Positions 44,758-53,127 are shown, counted from the first letter of the stretch. The stretch: 64,000 nucleotides of DNA from CAYRUZ01 sp964427895 (GCA_964427895.1 CAYRUZ010000001.1:62001-126000), one strand, 5' to 3'. Notes: generated by a model not told the origin, from the sequence alone. Translations and numbers: made by a program.

Positions 44758-45168
44758 TCAAGAGCCCACGCCAGAAGCTGAAACGGACGCATAGTGCTGC
44801 CTTTGCTTTGCCCCCTTGTTGGCTTGCCATACTCCGTATAATGCGGCAGGAGCGATCATTAAGAACCAGCCGAAAGCAACTTCGCCAGCCTCCGGTGACC
44901 ATGCGTCATATTGCGCTTCCGTTGTACAGCCACTGGACCCAGCAACATCATCGTCGCATTCTGTGCCGGATGAGGAGATTGCTGCAAAAACCAAAGCTAC
45001 GCATATCGTAACAGCGACTGCTTTCAAATATTGCCACCAGCGCTTCCAGCCCACACAAGGCTCGACGGTTGTACCAAACCAGAAGGATGTGTAGACGACG
45101 AATGCATGCGCATATGTGGCAAACATCTTCACGAGAGCTTGATCAAGATCGACAGAGGAGAAAGACAT
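44758..45168 (-). CDS. small membrane protein, unknown function
   Basis: A 136-aa protein with two hydrophobic segments (LKAVAVTICVALVFAAI and EVAFGWFLMIAPAALYGVW) and a cysteine/aspartate-rich outside loop (SSGTECDDDVAGSSGC). No family recognised. It lies in the second island unit. Confidence 0.55.
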   Translation of the reverse strand: MSFSSVDLDQALVKMFATYAHAFVVYTSFWFGTTVEPCVGWKRWWQYLKAVAVTICVALVFAAISSSGTECDDDVAGSSGCTTEAQYDAWSPEAGEVAFGWFLMIAPAALYGVWQANKGAKQRQHYASVSASGVGS

Positions 45169-45318
45169 GGTGGAAGAATAATGTTCGAGAGTTGGAATTT
45201 GGACAGATTCTAATCCATGAGAATTGTTGTTACCAAACTCGCTGAAAGATATCGACTGCTGTTCTCATCGCATATCCCGCTCGATGCGTCTTCGTGTGAC
45301 CCAAGGCGTAAATCCCAT

Positions 45319-46473
45319 CTATCGAACGCTGGCTTTGTAGCCAGCTTTCTTTGCTTGGTCTTCTGAATCGAAGCAGCGGAAGTCGCGAGTCGTATCCTCG
45401 TAGTATGTGCTGCTCTTCGGATAATACACCTTCTGGCCCTCGTACGTTTCAGCCTTTACGTCGCAAGTCGATTCCCTGGTTGATTTACTCGTCACCGATA
45501 CCTGGAACGTGTCAGATGGCGTGCTGCTAATCGTGAACGAGTAGTCATTGAACCCAAGAACAGTTGCCCCCTTAATGACCGAGGGAATTCTGTAGAAATG
45601 GCAGATGAAGCCTTCCCGAATATTTTCATATTTGTACCAGCACGTCTGGATTTCCAGGTACATGTCGCTTGGCGAGTCGTAATTGGAATCGTAGCTTGCC
45701 CAGTATGAATCACCGTCCCCCGTCAGTTTGCCTGTTCGCCCGTCGATCTTGTAGGGGGTGACCGTAAAGCGATCGTCCTTGCGCTCCACCTCAAACACCG
45801 ACTGGCCGAGAATGTCATCGAACGGGGCTGTGATCTTGATTTTCCATTCCTGGTTTCGCAGAAGATCAAGCGGAAAGTTTGAAGAGCGACTCGACGAGGT
45901 TACTGTGCGGCGGGAGTACGAAGAGGTCGAACTCGAGGGAACCTTTGTGATTCTAGAAGAGGACGAACTCTTACTGCTTGATCTGGAGCTCGACGCGATT
46001 GAGCTCGACCGCGGCTGAATACGAGACTGTATCCGGCGCAGCCGCTCGTCGCCAGTGCGAGTCGAGGTATCGATGAATTCACAGAATCCATCTTTCATCT
46101 CGTACCCATCTTTGCACTTACACAGGCCATCGATCGTCGTGGCATCTGGCCCATGCTGACGGATGCATGCGTTAATCGAGTCGTAGCAACTGTCTTCGAT
46201 TCGCACTTCTCCTGGCTGACACACAACAGTTTTCTTGCTGCTCGTTGTCGTATCGATACCACTCGTGCCAGCACCAGTGCACGTACAAGTCGGACTCTCG
46301 GTTCCATCATTGCACATCCACTTGCCACTCGAGCCACAGTACGCTTGCCCACCATGCCAGGAGCAGCACCCACTACCTGCTTCAACGCGACCTTGGGAAG
46401 CAGCAGTCCCGAGGGTCACCCCGACACACAGAGCTATGACTGCGCTGGCAAAATTGAGACGGTTGTATTGCAT
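45319..46473 (-). CDS. secreted cysteine- and serine-rich protein
   Basis: A 384-aa exported protein. After the signal peptide, GCCSWHGG and CGSSGKWMCNDG then SPTCTC form a cysteine module seen in other exported bacterial proteins. An EGF-like part (CKCKDGYEMKDGFCEF) and a long serine/arginine linker (about 150-205) follow. A beta-rich domain comes next (WKIKITAPFDDILGQSVFEV). It ends FRCFDSEDQAKKAGYKAS, an Ada-like small metal-binding tail. Its serine linker is like those of host surface proteins, so it may be host DNA or have been adapted. Confidence 0.7.
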   Translation of the reverse strand: MQYNRLNFASAVIALCVGVTLGTAASQGRVEAGSGCCSWHGGQAYCGSSGKWMCNDGTESPTCTCTGAGTSGIDTTTSSKKTVVCQPGEVRIEDSCYDSINACIRQHGPDATTIDGLCKCKDGYEMKDGFCEFIDTSTRTGDERLRRIQSRIQPRSSSIASSSRSSSKSSSSSRITKVPSSSTSSYSRRTVTSSSRSSNFPLDLLRNQEWKIKITAPFDDILGQSVFEVERKDDRFTVTPYKIDGRTGKLTGDGDSYWASYDSNYDSPSDMYLEIQTCWYKYENIREGFICHFYRIPSVIKGATVLGFNDYSFTISSTPSDTFQVSVTSKSTRESTCDVKAETYEGQKVYYPKSSTYYEDTTRDFRCFDSEDQAKKAGYKASVR

Positions 46474-46737
46474 ACTATGGCGATAACTTTCTGATCATAC
46501 ACCGTTAGGCAATCTATGTAGTCTTCTTTCGCCTCTCCACTTGGCACCTTTGTAGATTGTGATAGGCAGACTACTGGCTAGTGTGAAGTCATGCTACTTC
46601 CACTCAACGCTTTGGCACCCATCCTGCCTCCCTGATGCGCAAGGAGGCACGGTGCCACTTCATCGTCATGACCGGACTTGTCATGCGTTCCACTCTCCGA
46701 GCAACGCAGCCCACTTGTTGACAGATTGCTCAATTAT

Positions 46738-46768
46738 GTTCCAAGTTCTCCTCACCATGTCCACCAAT
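46738..46768 (+). repeat. tmRNA-end-like (att-like) sequence, right copy
   Basis: 31 nt, 28 identical with 41875-41905, ending CATGTCCACCAAT. It marks the right border of the island. Confidence 0.7.
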
Positions 46769-46770
46769 TT

Positions 46771-46798
46771 TTGAAAACCACAGAATAGTCCGTACAGT
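46771..46798 (+). promoter_or_regulatory. leaderless promoter of the 46805 gene
   Basis: TTGAAA (46771-46776), 16 nt, TACAGT (46793-46798), 6 nt, ATG. The -35 box begins 3 nt after the att-like sequence. Confidence 0.65.
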
Positions 46799-46804
46799 AA
46801 TCGC

Positions 46805-47224
46805 ATGCCCACCATCAACCCCTACGTGAACTTCAATGGCAATGCGCAGGAGGCGTTCGAGTTTTATCGCTCCGTCTTCGGCGGCGAGTTCGGCAAGATT
46901 GTCCGCTTCAAAGATTTGGGCATCGAGGGAAAGGAGGAGAACAACATTCTCCGCATCACCCTGCCCATCGGCGGCTGCGTCCTGATGGCCAACGACGTGC
47001 CGGAGGCAATGGGGCCGGTAAGCGAGAACGAGAATCGATCGAAGATCGCCGTCATTGCTCAGAGCCGCGAGGAGGCCGAGAAAATCTTTAACGGCCTTTC
47101 CGCGGGCGGCACCGTCGAGATGCCGATGGACCAGAGTCCGTGGGGCACATACTTCGCGATGTTCCGCGACAAGTTCGGCATCGAGTGGACAGTGGAATTT
47201 GATCCGGCTGGAGCGCAAAAGTAA
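46805..47224 (+). CDS. VOC/PhnB-like protein
   Basis: A 139-aa single-unit glyoxalase-fold protein of the PhnB type. INPYVNFNGNAQEAFEFYRS opens it, with VFGGEFGKIVRF, MPMDQSPWGTYFAMF and DKFGIEWTVEF as later signatures. It is cytosolic and the substrate is unknown. It is the first gene right of the island and starts at its predicted transcription start. Confidence 0.9.
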   Translation: MPTINPYVNFNGNAQEAFEFYRSVFGGEFGKIVRFKDLGIEGKEENNILRITLPIGGCVLMANDVPEAMGPVSENENRSKIAVIAQSREEAEKIFNGLSAGGTVEMPMDQSPWGTYFAMFRDKFGIEWTVEFDPAGAQK

Positions 47225-47249
47225 ACCCCGTGTCTTTGCTGATTATTAA

Positions 47250-47295
47250 TTATCGATAGTTTTTTATTGAAAAACGATAAACACTGTCCTATGGT
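47250..47295 (+). promoter_or_regulatory. promoter and candidate operator of the DUF2975/HTH pair
   Basis: TTATCG ... CGATAA (47250-47280), with inner TTTTT/AAAAA, form an inverted repeat. It covers the -35 TTGAAA (47267-47272); TATGGT (47290-47295) follows after 17 nt, and the ATG is 9 nt later. The co-encoded XRE protein is the obvious ligand. Confidence 0.5.
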
Positions 47296-47304
47296 GGGCA
47301 CGCT

Positions 47305-47781
47305 ATGAAGCGAATCCCCACCACCTTCCTCCAAGTCGTCATCGTCCTCCTCGGCGTCCTCGCGCTCGTTCTCCTCTTATGGGAACCGCACCTCGAAGGC
47401 GTGAATGCGAACAAGGGGTTCTTCGAGGTCTACGTCGATCCGTTCATTTGGTTGGTCTACGCCGGATCGATCCCGTTCTTCATCGCGCTCTATCAGGCGA
47501 TCACGCTCCTCCACTACGCCGGACAGAATAAAGTCTTCTCGCTTCATGCGGTGAAGGCGCTCGCGACGATCAAGTACTGCGCGGTGGCGATCGTCGGCTT
47601 CGTCATCGCGGAAGAAGTAGTCATCATGTTGAACCACGGCAACGATGACGCGGCGGGCGCGGTGGCCATGGGCCTGATGATCAGCTTCGCTTCCATCGTC
47701 ATCGCGGTTGCTGCGGGCATGTTCGAGAAAATTTTGCAGAGCGCGGTGCAGATGAAGTCCGAGAACGACCTTACCGTCTAA
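47305..47781 (+). CDS. DUF2975 family membrane protein
   Basis: A 158-aa protein with four predicted helices (VVIVLLGVLALVLLLW at the start, then about 48-66, 90-110 and 120-140). LHYAGQNKVFSLHAVKALATIKYC is the DUF2975 signature. These membrane proteins nearly always pair with a small XRE regulator, as here (6 nt downstream); they may sense membrane stress. Function unproven. Confidence 0.85.
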   Translation: MKRIPTTFLQVVIVLLGVLALVLLLWEPHLEGVNANKGFFEVYVDPFIWLVYAGSIPFFIALYQAITLLHYAGQNKVFSLHAVKALATIKYCAVAIVGFVIAEEVVIMLNHGNDDAAGAVAMGLMISFASIVIAVAAGMFEKILQSAVQMKSENDLTV

Positions 47782-47787
47782 TCCTCT

Positions 47788-47991
47788 ATGGCGATTCGCA
47801 TCAACATCGACGTCCAACTGGCCAAGCGGAAGATGAGCGTCACGCAGTTGGCGGAGAAAGTGGGCATCACGATGGCGAACATCTCCGTCCTCAAGAACGG
47901 GAAGGCGAAGGCCATCCGCTTCTCCACGCTGGAGGCGATCTGCGACGCGCTCGATTGCCAGCCTGGCGATATCCTGGAGTACAAGCAATGA
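47788..47991 (+). CDS. XRE-family HTH regulator (YozG-like)
   Basis: A 67-aa single helix-turn-helix domain: LAKRKMSVTQLAEKVGITMA, ISVLKNGKAKAIRFSTLEAI and a CQPGDILEY ending, the YozG/Cro-like type. It is encoded 6 nt after the DUF2975 gene; together they likely form a membrane-sensor/repressor pair that controls its own promoter. Confidence 0.92.
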   Translation: MAIRINIDVQLAKRKMSVTQLAEKVGITMANISVLKNGKAKAIRFSTLEAICDALDCQPGDILEYKQ

Positions 47992-47994
47992 GCG

Positions 47995-48819
47995 TCAGGC
48001 GTTGCTCGGCGCGACCGGAAGGGTGAATTCCTTCCGCAGTTCCTCGGTGATGGGCACGGGGGAGCTGACCCATCCGTGGATCAGCTTGTTGAGTTTGTGG
48101 AAGATAGACGTGCGAGGCACGTGGTGGTTCTCGCCGGTGTTGATGCGGTACACCGCTCCCGGGAAAGGCAATGATCGACGCGAATTCTTGCCGAGGAATT
48201 CGTCCGTGTGGCAGTGGCTGCCGATGAACATCGTGACATAGCGCTCGCCGAAGGCGTTGAGGATGTCGTCCTCCGCGGGTGCGTCCGGCAGGGATTGCGG
48301 GAATTGTATCAGCGAAAATTTGATGATGCGGCTCGTGCCGCACTCGATGTCGAACCATCCCGGCGTTGGCGTCAGTTCGTCCGGACTGTCATCGCGGAAT
48401 TCGTATCCGTTATCGATGGCCCAACCGACGGCGTCTTTATGCTCGCCGACGAACGCCGCGATCTTGTTGCTCACGAAGTCGTCGCAATCGAAGAACATGA
48501 CGTGATCCGGTTTGTATTGGCGCGCTTTCCATAATCCGTAGGCGCACTTCGAGCCGCGGTCGATGCGCACGGCATTGTCGCCGGTGTGTTGCGTTCCGCC
48601 CTGCGGCGGGAAATGCACGGTGACGAATTCGATGTTCGGATGCGTGAATTTCAAGGTCGGCGCCGTGTCGTTGCACACGACGATCACGCGGAAATCGTCG
48701 GACGTCTGGTTACAGACGGAGCGCAGTGTGTCTTCCAACAGGCTCAGCACGTGCGTGTAGGAGTGCGCGTTCTGCGGATGCCAAATGCTTGTAAGGAAGA
48801 GCAGCATAATGGTCCCCAT
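47995..48819 (-). CDS. glycosyltransferase-like protein
   Basis: A 274-aa protein with a GT-A-like layout. It has a nucleotide-sugar start (TSIWHPQNAHSYTHVLSLLE, LRSVCNQTSDDFRVIVVCND) and the metal-binding DxD-type FFDCDDFVSNKI. HGWVSSPVPITEELRKEF closes it. It likely adds a sugar to a cell-surface glycan at the inner face of the membrane. The start could also be the ATG at 48807. Confidence 0.7.
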   Translation of the reverse strand: MGTIMLLFLTSIWHPQNAHSYTHVLSLLEDTLRSVCNQTSDDFRVIVVCNDTAPTLKFTHPNIEFVTVHFPPQGGTQHTGDNAVRIDRGSKCAYGLWKARQYKPDHVMFFDCDDFVSNKIAAFVGEHKDAVGWAIDNGYEFRDDSPDELTPTPGWFDIECGTSRIIKFSLIQFPQSLPDAPAEDDILNAFGERYVTMFIGSHCHTDEFLGKNSRRSLPFPGAVYRINTGENHHVPRTSIFHKLNKLIHGWVSSPVPITEELRKEFTLPVAPSNA

Positions 48820-48903
48820 AGTAGTACTGTCGGCTCGTGCGAGGAAAGCGTGTCTTTTGGCTTGGCTTGCTTTCTCGGTGCCCCACGTTCAGAGTAAAAG
48901 CCT

Positions 48904-49605
48904 ATGAATACCACCACTCATTTCACGTTTTCCCGTTTGGCCGCGACCGCCGTCGGCGTAGCGACGCTCTGTGCCGTAACCATGGCTCAAGCCCAGCGTA
49001 CGTCGAACAGCAGTTCGCAGTCTTCTTTGACCGTTCGGTCTTCGAGCTCTTCGGTACGCAGCTCGACGTCCTCTATTTCCTCCAGTTCTTCTTCGACGTC
49101 CAGCTCCTCTTCTTCCAAGCAGACGACCGTTACTATCCCCGATACGCAATTGAAGTCCGTCGATATTTCGGAGCTGCCGTACTGCGGTACGTCCAAAGCC
49201 GACAATATTCTTCTCTGGGACAAAGCCAGCAAGAAGTGGACGTGTCGCGCGCTCAGCACGCTCTTCCCGCCGAAGTGCGATGGTCCGGATCAGGCCCTTC
49301 GCTTCGATGGTACCAATTGGAAGTGTGAGACGATCGGCGGTCAACTCGTGGCACACACCGCCACGTTGGACGACTTGAACGGCAAGAACACCTGCGACAC
49401 CAAGAACACCTGGGGTGGTGCGACGTGCACGGTGGATAAGAGCGGCATGGGTGCCAAGCTGAAGTGTCCGCCGAACACCACCGAAGTGTCAGTCGACGCG
49501 CTCGATAGCTACGAGCTCATGACGCATGATTCCGCTGGCACGGACAAGTTTGGTGCCGAGCACCATCTGTTCTGCTACTCGCGTTCGATCAAAATCGCAC
49601 AGTAA
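48904..49605 (+). CDS. secreted serine-rich protein, unknown function
   Basis: A 233-aa protein with signal peptide (LAATAVGVATLCAVTMAQAQ), a 45-residue poly-serine region, and a C-terminal cysteine-containing domain (CDGPDQALRFDGTNWKCE, CDTKNTWGGATC, CPPNTTEVSVDALDSYE). The C-terminal region (about 75-233) is the likely functional part on the outside; the serine stretch is a spacer. Followed by a strong terminator. Confidence 0.75.
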   Translation: MNTTTHFTFSRLAATAVGVATLCAVTMAQAQRTSNSSSQSSLTVRSSSSSVRSSTSSISSSSSSTSSSSSSKQTTVTIPDTQLKSVDISELPYCGTSKADNILLWDKASKKWTCRALSTLFPPKCDGPDQALRFDGTNWKCETIGGQLVAHTATLDDLNGKNTCDTKNTWGGATCTVDKSGMGAKLKCPPNTTEVSVDALDSYELMTHDSAGTDKFGAEHHLFCYSRSIKIAQ

Positions 49606-49619
49606 TTCCTTCGACCGTC

Positions 49620-49655
49620 AACCGCTCCTCGACACGCTCGGGGGGCGGTTTTTCT
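49620..49655 (+). terminator. factor-independent terminator
   Basis: AACCGC pairs with GCGGTT, with a C/G-rich inner pairing, followed by TTT after the stem. It lies 14 nt after the preceding stop. Confidence 0.75.
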
Positions 49656-49690
49656 TATCGCATCACCGTGCGTTCAACGATGCCATTTGC

Positions 49691-50752
49691 TCACTTTGCG
49701 GTGCGCAAAAGACAATCCATCTCGCAGGAGAGGAGAGCGGACTCGGCCTCGTTTTTTTGCTGTAGGACCGCGGTAGACTGGTCCATTTGTCCGGCATACA
49801 TCGACATGCCTTGATGTGCGATACCCAGGCGCTGCTGCAATGCGGAAGCGTTTTGGCCTTCCGGGAATTGTGCGTCCCACTGATGTATCGCTGTTCCCAT
49901 GCCTGCGCCGATGGCATTCGCTTTTGCAATTTCACAATTGAGCGCAGCCTCCCATTCGTCCACTGCCTTTGCATACCCCGCACATTCGTCGCATCCTTCC
50001 CTGTATGGTGTAGGTTCAACTGGCGGCACGTCCAAATCTTCGCACTCAGCAGCGTCTATCGTCGGAACGATGTGCGACGAAGATTGCGATGGCACGCTCG
50101 AAGAGGAGCGACGACATTTTTCCTGCTGCTCGCATGTCGACAGTTGAGCAAGTGCATCGCTGAGTTTGGCGCGCCATGTTGCAGCCTTCTCTTTGTACGT
50201 CTTCATGTTGTTGGCATATGCATGCTGCTGGGCTAGGAGCGCATCCGACCGATCAAGCAGTGTTTTGAGCGCGACTGAGTCGTCGTTTTCGTCTGCCAAA
50301 AGGTCTTCGATATCGTGAATATTCCGCATGATCTCGCGCTCCGTTTTCTCCACAAGAGAGCGGTATTCTTTTGCGCTATCGAGAGCGGTGTTGAGCGGAT
50401 CAATGATGTCAGCATTGATGGAACTTGCGGTCTCCGCGCATTCGCTGCACAGCTGGTGCACGTCTTTTGCGTGATCAAAATTCTCCGGCAACATCCCCTG
50501 GAGTTCACGTTCATGAGCAAGATACTCATCACGTTCTTCCTTCCAAAGATCAATCTCGCCCTCGCGATCAAATTCGCGTCCGGGGTGCGCTTCTTTCCAA
50601 CGTCGAATCCGCTCTGCCTTGTCTGCCTGATCTTGCTCCCAGTATTCGCTTGGCGTTTGTTCGCTGGAAGGTTGTGGAGCGTGTAACGCTACAGTGGCGA
50701 TTGTCCCGCCAATAGCCAATGCCGCTGCCGAGATCGCAACAAGAGTTTTCAT
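49691..50752 (-). CDS. exported coiled-coil protein, unknown function
   Basis: A 353-aa protein with a weak N-terminal signal or anchor (LVAISAAALAIGGTIATVAL), then long charged helices (ERIRRWKEAHPGREFDREG, AKEYRSLVEKTEREIMRNI). A central CxxC pair (LCSECAETASS), a serine spacer and a C-terminal cysteine-containing helical part follow (REGCDECAGYAKAVDEWEAA). It probably forms an elongated structure on the cell surface. I took the ATG at 50752. Confidence 0.65.
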   Translation of the reverse strand: MKTLVAISAAALAIGGTIATVALHAPQPSSEQTPSEYWEQDQADKAERIRRWKEAHPGREFDREGEIDLWKEERDEYLAHERELQGMLPENFDHAKDVHQLCSECAETASSINADIIDPLNTALDSAKEYRSLVEKTEREIMRNIHDIEDLLADENDDSVALKTLLDRSDALLAQQHAYANNMKTYKEKAATWRAKLSDALAQLSTCEQQEKCRRSSSSVPSQSSSHIVPTIDAAECEDLDVPPVEPTPYREGCDECAGYAKAVDEWEAALNCEIAKANAIGAGMGTAIHQWDAQFPEGQNASALQQRLGIAHQGMSMYAGQMDQSTAVLQQKNEAESALLSCEMDCLLRTAK

Positions 50753-50844
50753 CGACAAGAGTGTAGCTCAAAAATGCACCTCTGTTTTTCGTGGCAAACT
50801 GTTGATTTGCTGGAATGTGCCAAGCAACGGGGTATCGTGGACGC

Positions 50845-51129
50845 ATGACCAAGACGGAAATCGCCACCGGAGTGGTGCACACGGTACCGTCTGATTTGAA
50901 AGCGATGCTCATCGCCAACCCTCAAGTACTGGAGTTGTGGAATGGCCTCACTCCGCTCGCTCGCAACGAATGGATCTGCTGGATGACGATTGTGAAGAAA
51001 GCCGAGACGCGCGCCGATCATCTGCGGCAGGTCTCCGAGCGTCTGCTCGACGGCGAGCGGCGCCCCTGTTGCTGGCCGGGATGTCCGCATCGTAATCCGA
51101 AGGCCGCGAAGTATTTTTCCAAGAGATAG
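50845..51129 (+). CDS. YdeI/OmpD-associated (OmdA) domain protein
   Basis: A 94-aa protein matching the C-terminal domain of YdeI-type proteins: VPSDLKAMLIANPQVLELWN, PLARNEWICWMTIVKKAETR, DHLRQVSERLLDG, then CCWPGCPHR. The N-terminal DUF1905-like part found in larger members is missing. Function unknown. Convergent with an SLH protein; the two ends share a hairpin. Confidence 0.78.
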   Translation: MTKTEIATGVVHTVPSDLKAMLIANPQVLELWNGLTPLARNEWICWMTIVKKAETRADHLRQVSERLLDGERRPCCWPGCPHRNPKAAKYFSKR

Positions 51130-51152
51130 GCGACGCGAGCCGCGCGCCTATC
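51125..51152. terminator. bidirectional terminator-like hairpin
   Basis: GATAGGCG and CGCCTATC pair perfectly across a 12-nt loop between two convergent genes. It has no U-tract on either side. Confidence 0.4.
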
Positions 51153-51948
51153 AGGATCCGCGGAGGCAGGACTGCAATTCGTTTGTCATGGTCCACCCGC
51201 ACTGGCCGTCACTCTGCTGTTCGCATCGGGCGGTTTCGTAGCAGGCGTATTCGTCACGCCATTCACAGGTGGTGACAGTCTGGTCTGCCTCAGCGGCTGG
51301 CACACAGAGCTGACCGCTGCAGCCGGCTGGCAAACACTCGATAGCCGTGGGAACGGTGCCTCCTCGCAGGATGTACGTCATGTATGCCATCTCCCCGCGC
51401 GTGAGGGACCGATCGGCGTTGCTCCAGACATCGCTCGGCAGCGCCCCTCGTTGGTCGAGTGCGCGGACATACGGTCCGTACCAATACGGATCACACGGAG
51501 CGCGGATGCACTCGATGTGCACAGGGGGGACGTTGAACACATTCGCGCCGATCTTCGCCGCTTCTGCAAGGTTGATGCTCCACTCCGGGCGGAAACGACC
51601 GTCGGGGTAGCCGTCGATGATGCCGCTGGCTCGGGCGTACGTGACGTACCGCCAGTACCAACTGTCGGATGGAACGTCGGGGAAGTTGACGATGCGAATG
51701 CGCGCGAGGAGCTCGTCGATAGCGTCTTCGCCGACTTCGCTTCGCAGGAGAATGGCCAGGAATTCCGCGCGGTTGATGGGTGAACGCGGTCGGAACGTGC
51801 CGTCGCTGTATCCCTCCACTATCCCTTCGGCCTGTAGGGAATCGATCGCCCGCTGTTGAGGTTCACCGGCCGTGTCGCTGAACGATTGTGCAAGTGCGCT
51901 TGGGATACCGATGAACAGTGCAAGAAGAAGACAGGAGAGAGTTCGCAT
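51151..51948 (-). CDS. S-layer-homology protein with eight-cysteine domain
   Basis: A 265-aa exported protein: signal peptide, three SLH units (VEGYSDGTFRPRSPINRAE, IDGYPDGRFRPEWSINLAE, and a third near 160-190), then a cysteine cluster (CLPAGCSGQLC, CEWRDEYACYETARC, CGWTMTNELQSC). This matches the eight-cysteine-cluster domain seen in many CPR surface proteins. It anchors to the wall by SLH and shows the knot outside. Upstream there is no operon partner. Confidence 0.88.
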   Translation of the reverse strand: MRTLSCLLLALFIGIPSALAQSFSDTAGEPQQRAIDSLQAEGIVEGYSDGTFRPRSPINRAEFLAILLRSEVGEDAIDELLARIRIVNFPDVPSDSWYWRYVTYARASGIIDGYPDGRFRPEWSINLAEAAKIGANVFNVPPVHIECIRAPCDPYWYGPYVRALDQRGALPSDVWSNADRSLTRGEMAYMTYILRGGTVPTAIECLPAGCSGQLCVPAAEADQTVTTCEWRDEYACYETARCEQQSDGQCGWTMTNELQSCLRGS

Positions 51949-52087
51949 GCGGTGATATTATCCTTCTAGCGATCGTGCGTCATGCTCGACGAGCCCATAG
52001 TGCAAGCTTTTAAAGATGAAGTGCCCTTGCTGCTCGCGATGCGATGTTTTCCTGCAGCCAGTGCGTTTTTTATTCTCCGCTGAATGT

Positions 52088-52115
52088 TTGACAATATTTG
52101 AAATAATTTTATATT
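52088..52115 (+). promoter_or_regulatory. leaderless promoter of the methyltransferase-like gene
   Basis: TTGACA (52088-52093), 16 nt, TATATT (52110-52115), 6 nt, ATG (52122). Confidence 0.75.
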
Positions 52116-52121
52116 TTAACT

Positions 52122-53060
52122 ATGCCCCACACATTTGAGCGATTCAGTATGGTCGAAGGAACCGACCAATCCATGTATTCGCGGTTGGTCGTTGGGGCGC
52201 TGCAACAGGCGGGCAAACTCAAGCTGAAAGGCGTGGCACACACGGCGCCTGGGCTGAGCATCGACGACGAAGAAGTCGGACTTGCCGCCATGGACGCCAC
52301 GATGTCGTCGGTTTCTCTCGCTCGTCCGCGTGCCCACGTTCTCCCGGCGTTCCAGGCCTTGGTGCGCGACGCATTCAAGCGTCACAACCTGCCGGTCGAT
52401 GGCGGGTTGGATGTCGGCTCGGGGGCGACGGGATACATGGTCGCGCATCTGCTGCCGCCTGCTGCGCAGGCGACATGGCTGCAGATGGAATTGAATCCCG
52501 AAGCGGCGAAGATGAATCGCGATAACAACAGCCGGCAGGTGATCCTCGGGTCCTATCACAAGTTGCGTGAGCAGGGAGCGCAGGATGCCTTCCACGTTGT
52601 GACGGGTTTGTCCTCGTTGGATGCCACGGAGCATGTGGACCACGCAGTGGATCAAATCCATGGCGCGCTGAAGAGCGGGGGATACCTCCTGCATGTGCAA
52701 GATGCCCGTCCCGGAGTCGCCGGCGTGCACCAACAGCTACGCCATGCCGGTGAAGCGGCCCCGTACAGCGTGGTCTACTTGGACGATGCTAACGCTCGGC
52801 CCAACGACATCCTTCTGTACCGTCACGGCGGAGTCCTGGTCGACGTCGTGGAACTTTTTCGCCGCCGCCTCGGCCGCGCGATTGCCGACCATCCGGGATT
52901 CGAGTTGCTGCAGAATGAGTGGATGACGGCGGAAGGCCCGGGCACGCATCCACTCGCGGACAAGCATGTGGAACTCGGCGTCTTCGTCGGCGTGGGCAAG
53001 CAGGCCGCCAAACCCATCGACGCGGCCAGTGCAGTCATCACTGTCGCACGGAAGAAATAG
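52122..53060 (+). CDS. class I SAM-dependent methyltransferase-like protein
   Basis: A 312-aa soluble protein. GLDVGSGATGYMVAHLLPP is a motif I SAM-binding loop, LQMELNPEAAKMNRDN the acidic strand-2 region, and IHGALKSGGYLLHVQDARPG a typical strand-5 region. The substrate is unknown. Its N-terminus (MPHTFERFSMVEGTDQ) starts at the predicted transcription start. It lies alone, 67 nt upstream of a small-RNA candidate. Confidence 0.75.
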   Translation: MPHTFERFSMVEGTDQSMYSRLVVGALQQAGKLKLKGVAHTAPGLSIDDEEVGLAAMDATMSSVSLARPRAHVLPAFQALVRDAFKRHNLPVDGGLDVGSGATGYMVAHLLPPAAQATWLQMELNPEAAKMNRDNNSRQVILGSYHKLREQGAQDAFHVVTGLSSLDATEHVDHAVDQIHGALKSGGYLLHVQDARPGVAGVHQQLRHAGEAAPYSVVYLDDANARPNDILLYRHGGVLVDVVELFRRRLGRAIADHPGFELLQNEWMTAEGPGTHPLADKHVELGVFVGVGKQAAKPIDAASAVITVARKK

Positions 53061-53093
53061 GATACGTGCAGTACTGTAGGGCTAAAACGTATA

Positions 53094-53121
53094 TTGACAT
53101 ATATACTTATATATTTATATT
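53094..53121 (+). promoter_or_regulatory. promoter of candidate small RNA
   Basis: TTGACA (53094-53099), 16 nt, TATATT (53116-53121). It has the same geometry as the leaderless gene promoters, but no start codon is at +1. Confidence 0.65.
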
Positions 53122-53127
53122 AGTATT

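Larger units (their letters stand above)
38654..46768. mobile_element. composite genomic island integrated at ssrA
   Basis: The region is bounded on the left by the tmRNA 3' end and on the right by a tmRNA-end-like sequence at 46738-46768. A third copy at 41875-41905 splits it into a helicase unit (3.2 kb) and a nuclease-helicase/MazG unit (4.9 kb). tmRNA 3' ends are classical integrase targets. No integrase is present in the window; only a broken excisionase-like gene remains. Cargo (two helicases, NTP pyrophosphatase) fits defence or mobile DNA. The promoter of the first host-like gene starts 3 nt after the right edge. Confidence 0.7.
46474..46804. other. intergenic region at the right island end
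   Basis: No gene seen. The att-like sequence is at 46738-46768 and the promoter of the next gene directly follows. The rest (46490-46730) shows no clear feature. Confidence 0.55.
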
